Below, piece by piece: positions 46,683-54,290 of a stretch of DNA of 64,000 nt; position 1 is the stretch's first letter, and every line of letters begins with the position of its first letter. Below the pieces are notes generated by a model, which saw only the letters and a list, made by a program, of their open reading frames with translations, was not told the origin of the DNA and did not search any database. The stretch covers positions 62,001-126,000 of the forward strand of contig JANRLT010000044.1 in NCBI GenBank assembly GCA_033762255.1, read 5' to 3'. Position numbers and translations under genes: made by a program. Source of the stretch: Pirellulales bacterium (GTDB taxonomy: Bacteria > Planctomycetota > Planctomycetia > Pirellulales > JALHPA01).

Positions 46683-47885
46683 TTACTCTTGCCGCGCGAG
46701 CGCTTCATCCCGGTAAATTGCCGTAAAGATCTTTCCCGTCGCGGTCACATAGCCCCGGTACATGCCCGGACACAAAGCCGACATGGCAAACGCGCAGTTA
46801 CCCCGCGGATCGAGCGCAATCAGCCCCCCCACGCCCCCCGCTTCATCCGGAAGACTGGCGATCGTGCCGCTGGCGGCGGTTGGGACATCCTGGCCGCCAT
46901 ACAGCATCCGGGCCGCCACGTCGTACGCCGCAACATGCCTGATAAATAGCTCCCCCGTCCCCGTACAACTCACGCCGCACGCCCGATCATCCGCGTATGT
47001 CCCCGCGCCAATCAGCGGGCTATCGCCAATCCGCCCCGGTAGCTTGTGGGTGTGGCCCCCGGTGGAAGTTCCCGCCGCCACCGTAGACGGGCCAAATGTT
47101 GTAGAATACGCATTCGCGGCAAATTCTTGATCAAGATCCTTTAGAACCCCGGGGCCTATCGCCGCGACCGCCCCCACCGTGCCAAACCGCGCGCTGGGTG
47201 GAGCATGCTCGGCGAAGAGCCGTTGTTGGTAGCGTTCGATTTGTTTCAGGCGATAAGGGGTCCAAAAGTAAATGTTCTCCACGCGTTCGATGCCATGCCG
47301 AGCGCGCACGTCTTCGCGCAAGACGTACGCCTCGGCCCCCGCACCAACCAGCAATACATGCCGCCGGTCGGGCATTTCCAGGACCGCGCGGGCAGCGGCG
47401 ATGGGGTTTTTCAGGTGCTTGACGGCGGCCACGGCTCCGGCGGGTTTACGTGGATCGCGGCGGCCAAGGCCCGCCCACGGCATGGCGTCCGCCGGGGGAT
47501 AGTGCCCGGTGGAGGGGTTGTCCGGGGGGTCCATGCGGCCTTGCATGATCGCGGCGTCCAGTTCAATTTCGCCATCGGTGTTAAAGGTTCCTCCCCGCCC
47601 CGCGTTAAACAGTTCGCAGTCCTCTAGCACGCGGATCGCGGCCTCGACCATGTCCAGGGTTGTGTTATCCGCGGCAAAGTCGCGTGGTTCCTGCTGAAGC
47701 CGATTTCGCAGGACGGCGTATCCCGCCGCCAGTGCCCGCGCGAGCTCCCGTTCGTAGTCTTGCCGGGTGTGGCCGTATTCGGCCATCTCAGCGCTGGACA
47801 AGACCCCCGCTCCGCCATGAATGGCCAACACGACCGGGTCAGTGGCGCGGGGGATGGGTGATTCGTGCGGAGTGTTTTGAGCCAT
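46683..47885 (-). CDS. Isoaspartyl peptidase / L-asparaginase (Ntn-hydrolase)
   Basis: Type III plant-type asparaginase that self-cleaves to expose a catalytic Thr and hydrolyses isoaspartyl dipeptides. The 400-residue protein has LAIHGGAGV at the start, LFNAGRGGTFNTDGEIELDA, nucleophile Thr236 in FGTVGAVA, and GTSTGGHTHKLPGRIGDSPLIGAGTYAD. About 25 extra residues separate GTVGAVA from GTSTGG compared with E. coli IaaA. Enzymes of this type can split beta-Asp-Arg, the product of cyanophycin breakdown, which fits the cyanophycin synthetase 6.4 kb away, but a general role is equally possible. Confidence 0.9.
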   Translation of the reverse strand: MAQNTPHESPIPRATDPVVLAIHGGAGVLSSAEMAEYGHTRQDYERELARALAAGYAVLRNRLQQEPRDFAADNTTLDMVEAAIRVLEDCELFNAGRGGTFNTDGEIELDAAIMQGRMDPPDNPSTGHYPPADAMPWAGLGRRDPRKPAGAVAAVKHLKNPIAAARAVLEMPDRRHVLLVGAGAEAYVLREDVRARHGIERVENIYFWTPYRLKQIERYQQRLFAEHAPPSARFGTVGAVAAIGPGVLKDLDQEFAANAYSTTFGPSTVAAGTSTGGHTHKLPGRIGDSPLIGAGTYADDRACGVSCTGTGELFIRHVAAYDVAARMLYGGQDVPTAASGTIASLPDEAGGVGGLIALDPRGNCAFAMSALCPGMYRGYVTATGKIFTAIYRDEALARQE

Positions 47886-48001
47886 GCGGATAAATTTTTG
47901 AACTACAGATTAAAGGCAGTGATTCCCAGTCTACCCACTCCCTCCCCCCCCGGAGTCCTCGCCGAGACCCGTCCCCCGCCACCCGCCTCTCGTCTTCCGC
48001 C

Positions 48002-49207
48002 TCACTCTCCGCCAGCCAGCTTTAGACGGGCGGTCATTTCCCGCCCTTCTCGAATAAAATTGATTGTAACTTCATCACCCGGTTTGTAATTTTCGATGGT
48101 TGACAAAAAATCATCCGCGGTGCGGACCGGTTTGTCATCGATCCCCACGATCAGATCGGCCTTGGACCGGTCGAGGGTTTCGGTCTCGTAAATAAACGGT
48201 CCCTGGCGTTTCTTTTCCCGCTTGATTTGAATCCCGCTCAGGCCGGCTTGGGCGGCGGGACCATTGGGGGCTAGCGTCGCCACCAGCAGACCTTTTTCGG
48301 TCTCAAAGACGCGGGTGATCCCGGTTTCGGGCCGGATGATTTTGCCATTGCGAATGAGTTGCGGCACGACCCGGGCGATCGTATTGACCGGAATGGCAAA
48401 ACCCACACCGGCGTTCTGGCCGGTGCGGCTGGCAATGGCGGTATTCATGCCAATCATGCGGCCATGACTATCCAACAGCGGGCCGCCGGAGTTGCCGGGA
48501 TTGATCGCGGCGTCGATTTGGATGATGGATTTGATGTTGCGGCCGTTGCGCGTGGGAATGGTGCGATTGAGGCTCGACACAATCCCGGTGGTTAAAGTCC
48601 GTTCCAGGCCAAAGGGATTTCCAATGGCCAAGACCCGCTGGCCGACGCGGAGGATCGCGGAATCCCCAAACACGATGGGAAAGAGCGATTTTTCCGGCGC
48701 GGCGATTCGAATCACCGCCATATCATTCGGCGGATCAATTCCCACCACTTCCGCCTCGTATGATTTGCCGTCGTACAAGGTGACTTCAATTTCACGGGCG
48801 CCGTCGATGACATGATAGTTGGTCAGGACGTGCCCCGCCTTATCCAGGACCGAGCCGCTCCCCGCCCCTTCCTGAAACGATTCGCCAAAAAACGCCCCCC
48901 GGTCGCTCACCACCTTGGTGCTGATATTTACCACGGTTTTGTTGGTGTTTTCATAAATGCGGATGTTCAATCGTTCTTCCTCGGACAGGCCCTCGTCCAG
49001 CGGCATGGGGGAGGATGTGGCGGCGGTAAATGTACCCCGCCCCAGCGGTTGGGAAGGGCGTTGTTCGGCCCGGGCTTGTCCCGGGGTGGTCGCTTCGGTC
49101 CAACCGCCGAGCAAGTATCCCGCGGCCAGTCCCAATGCAATTCCCATACAAATCCATAAGACCGGTCGCGAATGCAGGCTGGACTGTGCGGCTTGAGCGT
49201 GTGTCAT
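48002..49207 (-). CDS. HtrA/DegQ-type serine protease with one PDZ domain
   Basis: A 401-residue envelope protease. An N-terminal membrane anchor (VLWICMGIALGLAAGYLLGG) is followed by the trypsin-like domain with the triad in LTNYHVIDGA (His), NDMAVIRI (Asp) and NPGNSGGPLL (Ser), and one C-terminal PDZ domain (SKADLIVGIDDKPVRTADDF). It probably removes damaged exported proteins. It is 116 bases upstream of the isoaspartyl peptidase on the same strand. Confidence 0.93.
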   Translation of the reverse strand: MTHAQAAQSSLHSRPVLWICMGIALGLAAGYLLGGWTEATTPGQARAEQRPSQPLGRGTFTAATSSPMPLDEGLSEEERLNIRIYENTNKTVVNISTKVVSDRGAFFGESFQEGAGSGSVLDKAGHVLTNYHVIDGAREIEVTLYDGKSYEAEVVGIDPPNDMAVIRIAAPEKSLFPIVFGDSAILRVGQRVLAIGNPFGLERTLTTGIVSSLNRTIPTRNGRNIKSIIQIDAAINPGNSGGPLLDSHGRMIGMNTAIASRTGQNAGVGFAIPVNTIARVVPQLIRNGKIIRPETGITRVFETEKGLLVATLAPNGPAAQAGLSGIQIKREKKRQGPFIYETETLDRSKADLIVGIDDKPVRTADDFLSTIENYKPGDEVTINFIREGREMTARLKLAGGE

Positions 49208-49555
49208 GGGGAAGACTTTCTTAATAAACGAGAGACGGCTGTTTTCGACTTTAAGAAAACCGCCCCAGGCTCGTCAACGGAGGTTAGAAACGCTAGCAAA
49301 AAAACGTCAGCTCTTTCTGTAGTACGCCACAATTTGTGAACAGGTTTTCCCCACGGCCCGAAAAAGTCATTTTCCCCCGCCGATGCACATTTTTCCGCGT
49401 TTTTTGGCTTTCTCATTAGTTCTTGCTAGCCATGGCCCCGCGCAGCCCCGGGTATTCCAACATCAATCAGGTAAAATGGGACTTTTGCCAGAGAGTCAAC
49501 GGGATAGGAACCCGCGCTGGCAAATTCGCTTTTTTTGCAAGGTTACAATCTACCG
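49208..49555. other. Intergenic region between divergent htrA and unknown gene
   Basis: 348 bases. No gene, terminator or named repeat seen; it should hold both promoters. Confidence 0.55.
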
Positions 49556-50446
49556 ATGGATGCCGACACGGGAATGGCTGGACTGGCCGATCAAACGTCC
49601 CAAGTTTATTTACACCGCTGGAGCCGGTTGGTTAGCACCACCAACTGGGAAAAAGGGCGTATCATCCACGATTGGCGCGCCGCGCTAATCGGCGCCGAGG
49701 CCCCGGTCGAGGAATATTCTGACGAAGCTTGGGCCAGGCGCGTCGGTCAAGTCAGCGGTCAGCACGTGGGTCGGCTGCGTCGCTGTTACGAGCGTTTTCA
49801 TCCTAGTTACGAGAGCTACGCGGGCCTATACTGGAGCCACTTTCAAGCGGCCCTGGACTGGGAGGACGCGGAATTATGGCTAGAGGGGGCGGTGCAAAAC
49901 CAGTGGTCCGTCGCCCTGATGCGCCGCCAGCGGGGAATCACGCTGGGCGAAATCGCCGCGGACGCCGCTAGCGAAGAGAGCAACGGGGAACAGGGGACTG
50001 ACGCCACGGCCAATCATTCCAGTGCTCCTTGGGATGAAGATGCGGAAGTTCCCGCCTCCGCTGGTCCGATTACTGGCGATTTAGCCTCCCAGCCGATCCG
50101 CCCAGGTAAAGACGCATCTGCGGCGGGGAGCGAACGATTGACGAGCGGGCCCCTCCCCGAAGGACCAGATTTTGGCCCGGAGGATTTTAGCGAAACGGGC
50201 GCCGGCGGCAGAAAGACAGAGCTGACAGATACCGCGGCTGATTCCGCTTTGACCATCGCGGCAAAGCAAGCGGCTCATCGTCCCTTTGCCGATTTGCCCA
50301 CGCTTCCCGATGATCTGGCCGAGGCGTTTGAAAATCTTAAATTGGCAATCCTGCGGCACAAAACCCAGGACTGGCAATTTGTGCAACCTAGCGAGGTGCG
50401 GGCGCACCTGCGGGCGTTTGAGGATTTGCTAAGTTTGCCGGGGTAG
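49556..50446 (+). CDS. Conserved acidic protein, unknown function
   Basis: A 296-residue protein from the ATG at 49556 (a TTG seven codons earlier is possible). The N-terminal 135 residues are helical and well ordered (WEKGRIIHDWRAALIG, VGRLRRCYERFHPSYESYAG, LYWSHFQAALDWEDAELWL, WSVALMRRQRGIT), followed by about 110 residues of acidic, Pro/Ser/Gly-rich linker and a short helical C-terminal part. The ordered part looks like a helical DNA- or protein-binding module; no named family recognised. Confidence 0.7.
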   Translation: MDADTGMAGLADQTSQVYLHRWSRLVSTTNWEKGRIIHDWRAALIGAEAPVEEYSDEAWARRVGQVSGQHVGRLRRCYERFHPSYESYAGLYWSHFQAALDWEDAELWLEGAVQNQWSVALMRRQRGITLGEIAADAASEESNGEQGTDATANHSSAPWDEDAEVPASAGPITGDLASQPIRPGKDASAAGSERLTSGPLPEGPDFGPEDFSETGAGGRKTELTDTAADSALTIAAKQAAHRPFADLPTLPDDLAEAFENLKLAILRHKTQDWQFVQPSEVRAHLRAFEDLLSLPG

Positions 50447-50512
50447 ATTCTTGGTGTATTGTGCTTGGTTCCGTTCTTGAACTCATCCAAGAATGGCAAG
50501 CGGAAAATCATT

Positions 50513-50989
50513 TTACAAATACCGCTCCAGATACCGCCGCGAGGCGGCGTCCATTTGCTTGAGATTTTTGACCAGGTACTGCACGCCAAAAGCGTCGGTC
50601 ACCATGGCGCGCTGCGCGTCGATCCGCCGAACATGCTCATCGCTTTTTAGGACAAAGCGCGTGGGTCCGCGATCGGTTTCGACCTGCCATTCGCACGGTT
50701 CCGCCAGCCGCGAAACCGACACGACCCGCGTGATCCGGGGCAAGAAATCCCGCAGGGCCAGTTCTTCGGCCAACGGTTGCCGAATAGCCGCGGGGAGCGC
50801 GGTAAAATCCTCGATCCAACACACTTCGCGGCCGTCCGCGTCGACCAGGGCCACGCCGTATTCCGGCTGCGAAATCGGAAATCCGCGCACCGGGCGCACG
50901 TCGCCACACCCGCCCCCGTCGGCAAATTCGACGCGCAAATTGCCGTAAGCGTCGCGAACCACGGCGGTAATGTTGTGGCTGTTGTTCAT
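50513..50989 (-). CDS. DUF1854 protein linked to cyanophycin genes
   Basis: A 158-residue protein with the DUF1854 pattern: VRPVRGFPISQPEYGVALVD, GREVCWIEDFTALP, RDFLPRI.RV..VSRLAEPCEW, DRGPTRFVLKSDEHVRRI and VTDAFGVQYLVKNL near the end. Its function is not established. As I recall, the family is found next to an ABC transporter and cyanophycin genes, exactly the layout here. It is downstream of the ABC gene on the same strand, after a 331-bp gap with inverted repeats. The ATG at 50989 is preferred because family members begin there. Confidence 0.83.
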   Translation of the reverse strand: MNNSHNITAVVRDAYGNLRVEFADGGGCGDVRPVRGFPISQPEYGVALVDADGREVCWIEDFTALPAAIRQPLAEELALRDFLPRITRVVSVSRLAEPCEWQVETDRGPTRFVLKSDEHVRRIDAQRAMVTDAFGVQYLVKNLKQMDAASRRYLERYL

Positions 50990-51035
50990 AGCGGCAAAAA
51001 CCCAAAACAGATTTTTCGACAGAAGAAAACGGAGA

Positions 51036-51192
51036 GAACGAAGTTCGATGGATACCACCTGTTAACAAACTTCGTTCCCTTCGTTAACTTGTGTAAATTC
51101 TAATTCATTCTTTTTCAACAGGAGGAAATAGAGGAAGCAGAGGAAAATGCATTTCACTCTTGCCTTGCTCCGCTACCTCTGCTGCCTCCTGT
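51036..51192. repeat. Inverted repeats between the ABC and DUF1854 genes
   Basis: GAACGAAGTT (51036) and AACTTCGTTC (51068) form one stem. AACAGGAGG and GCAGAGG near 51116-51145 pair with CCTCTGC and CCTCCTGTT near 51174-51192 to form a larger structure. No T-run follows, so this is more a repeat than a terminator. Confidence 0.65.
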
Positions 51193-51320
51193 TCAATACA
51201 TTTTAAAATTTCTTGTAGAACTAAAGAAACGATGTCGTTTATACCGCCATTCAGTTTCCTTCGATTCCTTTGGTACGACCCGATTTTGTGCTTTTTTTCT
51301 GTGTCTCGAATCGTGCATTT

Positions 51321-53582
51321 TTAACTTTGCAAGCCCAGCGTCTGCTGCATTTGTTGCTGGGCCATGACCAAATTATAATACGCCCCCCGCCGCGTCAGCA
51401 GTTGCTCGTGCGTGCCGATCTCGACGATGTTCCCCTTTTCGACCACGACCAGTCGATTCGCGCGGCGCAGCGTGCTTAGCCGATGGGCGATGGCGATGGT
51501 GGTACGCCCCTGGGTCAGGGTCTCGAGCGCTTGCTGGATCTGGCGTTCAGTCTCGGTATCGACGGCGCTGGTGGCCTCGTCCAATATCAGTAGCCGCGGA
51601 TCGATCAATAGCGCCCGGGCGATGGAAATGCGCTGCCGTTCCCCGCCCGATAGCGATTGCCCCCGTTCCCCCACCAGCGAGTCATAACCATCACTCAGCC
51701 GCAGGATAAATTCATGGGCGTTGGCCAAGCGCGCGGCGGTGATGATTTCCGCACGGGTGGCATTGGGTTTGCCGTACGCGATATTTTCGGCAATCGTGCC
51801 ATAAAACAAAAAGGGATCCTGCAGCACGATGCCAATATTATGCCGGTATTCGGCCACGGGAAAGGAACGCACATCATGGCCATCGATCAGGATTGCCCCC
51901 TCGGACACGTCATAAAAGCGGCAAATCAGATTAACCAGCGTGCTTTTACCCGCGCCGCTAGGACCGACCAGACCGATCATTTCCCCGGGTTCGATAGTCA
52001 GATTAATCCCGTGTAGCACTTCCCGCGTGCCATACTTAAACCGCACCTCGCGCAGCTCCACATGCCCCTGGAGGCGGCCCGGATGAACGGGGCGTAGCGG
52101 TTCCGCCACGCTGGGGACGCGGTCCAATATTTCAAAGATTCGCTGCGCCGAGGCACCCGCGCGCTGTACGGCGTTGACCATCATGATGATCGATTCGCTC
52201 CGGCCGTAAAAACCCAAAATATAGGTAATGAACGCCTGCAGGTCGCCATACGTCAATTCATGGCGAAAAATGAGCCACGCCCCCACCCCCCAGACGATAA
52301 ACAGCCCAAACTGCGTGAGCAGTCGAACCAAAGGGCCAAAGAACGACCAGACCACATTGACCCGGTCGTTGGTGTCCAGCACTTGCTGATTGGCCGCGTC
52401 AAAGCGTTCCACCTCGCGCTGTTCCTGGGCAAACGCCTTGACCACGCGGATGCCGGGAATCGTATCCGCCAACACGCTGGTCATTTCTCCCCAGCTGACT
52501 CCCGATTGCCGAAAACCCCGCCGCAACTTGGCCCGCACGCTATGGGTTAACCAAATAATCAACGGAAACGGCAGCAATGTGACCAGGGCCAACTGCCAAT
52601 TGAGCCACAGCAATATCCCCGCGGTCATGATGATGGCCAAAACATCGACAATAAAATCAACCAGATTCAACGATAAAAAATTGCAAATCCGGTCGGAATC
52701 ACTGCCAATCCGCGCCATCAGGTCGCCCGTCCGCTTGCCCCCAAAAAACTCCACCGACAACGTCTGCAAGTGGGCAAACGTTCGCGATCGCATGTCCGCC
52801 GCCACGCGCTCACTCACCCAGACCAGGGTCCAGGTCCGTGCCCAGTCCAGCCCCCAGGCGACAACTCCGACCGCCGCCAACCCCCCCAGGCACCACCACA
52901 ACAAGGCATAATTTGGCGGCGGGGGGCTGGGAACTTGTTGGGGGATCAGCACCTGATCAACCAGCACCCGCGTGATAAGAGGGGCTAATAGTCCAATCGC
53001 CGTGCTGGCCAGTGTCAGCGTCAGCCCCAAAATAATCATACCGCGGCGCGGTCGGGCAAATTTGAGCAGCCGCCAGAGGGACGAATAGGCCGAGGGAGGG
53101 GCCGCAGGCGCGCAGGCCGTACAGACACCGTTGGCACTGTTAATCATCGCCCCGCAACTGGGGCAGATGGTCGGCTGGGCGGTACGGGGGGCGGACCCAT
53201 TGATGACCTCGCGTACCCGCTCCACAAACCGAATCGCGGCGGTCTGCTTGCCTACGGTAAAATACCAGGCGACTTGTCGTCCGGCGGGACTAAGCAATTC
53301 GAGCCGGCAAACGCTTTTTTGCTCGGTAAGCAATATTTGCAGTTCGGGCGGTAGCGCAAACTCTTGATTATTTTCCGCCTGCGACAAGCAGACGATCCGT
53401 CGAGGCGTCAGGACCAGCAGACTTGGGGCAAAGAGAAGAGCCGAGGTAAGATCAACTTCCAGCCAGGCCAGGATCGGTTCAGTCGGGTCCAAAGTCTCCC
53501 GCGCGGCCTTTTGCCACTCCATCGGCAGGTCAGAAAATTCGTATTGAATTGCCGCGGTCAAAAAAGTCACTTCCTCTGCCAA
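51321..53582 (-). CDS. ABC exporter with N-terminal PH-like domain and zinc ribbon
   Basis: A 753-residue half-transporter of the MsbA type. Residues 1-130 form a soluble beta-rich domain; a CPSC...CTAC zinc ribbon follows (about 138-156); six membrane helices lie at about 175-450, then the nucleotide-binding domain with Walker A GPSGAGKS, Q-loop, signature LSGGERQR, Walker B LLILDEATS and switch His in AIAHRL. The extra N-terminal part is uncommon for lipid or drug exporters. The start is probably TTG at 53582; the true codon is uncertain because no ATG lies nearby. Next to DUF1854 and divergent from cyanophycin synthetase. Confidence 0.9.
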   Translation of the reverse strand: MAEEVTFLTAAIQYEFSDLPMEWQKAARETLDPTEPILAWLEVDLTSALLFAPSLLVLTPRRIVCLSQAENNQEFALPPELQILLTEQKSVCRLELLSPAGRQVAWYFTVGKQTAAIRFVERVREVINGSAPRTAQPTICPSCGAMINSANGVCTACAPAAPPSAYSSLWRLLKFARPRRGMIILGLTLTLASTAIGLLAPLITRVLVDQVLIPQQVPSPPPPNYALLWWCLGGLAAVGVVAWGLDWARTWTLVWVSERVAADMRSRTFAHLQTLSVEFFGGKRTGDLMARIGSDSDRICNFLSLNLVDFIVDVLAIIMTAGILLWLNWQLALVTLLPFPLIIWLTHSVRAKLRRGFRQSGVSWGEMTSVLADTIPGIRVVKAFAQEQREVERFDAANQQVLDTNDRVNVVWSFFGPLVRLLTQFGLFIVWGVGAWLIFRHELTYGDLQAFITYILGFYGRSESIIMMVNAVQRAGASAQRIFEILDRVPSVAEPLRPVHPGRLQGHVELREVRFKYGTREVLHGINLTIEPGEMIGLVGPSGAGKSTLVNLICRFYDVSEGAILIDGHDVRSFPVAEYRHNIGIVLQDPFLFYGTIAENIAYGKPNATRAEIITAARLANAHEFILRLSDGYDSLVGERGQSLSGGERQRISIARALLIDPRLLILDEATSAVDTETERQIQQALETLTQGRTTIAIAHRLSTLRRANRLVVVEKGNIVEIGTHEQLLTRRGAYYNLVMAQQQMQQTLGLQS

Positions 53583-54290
53583 AGATCAAAGATGCTAAGC
53601 TACAAAGTGTAATCCAAAGCAAGAAATTTTCTATGCAATCAATTAGACGACAATCGACTAGCCCTAGTGTAGTCATTTTGACTAAATAATGAACTACGGC
53701 GGGTGCCTCAAAGTATAACAAGCCGGAGGAGTGAAAATCTGCAAAATGGCCTGATTTTTGCTGGTTTTTCCCGACGCCATGAATGGTTTAGGGCCTCTGG
53801 TTTGCAATTGGGTGGGGACTGCGAGTCGCGAATTGACCCGCCAATAAAGCCGGTTAGGATAATTACAACCTAAAAAATGGGGGTTTTGGGGTAAATGGCA
53901 AAACTTTGTGACGATTTTTTCCCCAATTGCTACACAATTTTTGCTATGTTTTCCCGCATTTACCGCTAAGCTTGCCCGACATTTGTTTTCACAGAGGTCA
54001 CATCACGCCACAGGCTAAGAGTTGTCGATACTGGCGAATGTCCGTCACTTGGCAATCGTTATGACCGTTACATTCACTGCACTTGTCTGTTTGATCCTTC
54101 CATGGCACATGATTTTTAAAACTTTTACGTAGGATTCACCGTCGGATCGAAATAATGTGTACGTATGAATAGAACATGCCCGGTGAAAACTGATAAAGTA
54201 TTCGCCGTGTTCCCCCTGTTTGGTTGCAATTGATCGTTACGCACCCCTTCACGACCAGCCCTTCTTCTGTGTTTGACACCGCCCAATTGT
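53583..54290. other. 708-bp divergent intergenic region upstream of cphA
   Basis: Separates the ABC exporter gene from cphA and must hold both promoters. A weak candidate for cphA is TTGACC near 53834 with GATAAT 19 bases on. No convincing gene or repeat seen. Confidence 0.5.

Noticed and set aside
46455-46949. Open frames across the heptamer array on both strands
   Set aside because: They only translate the seven-base repeat (SRLPSPV-type peptides) and have no family or start signal.
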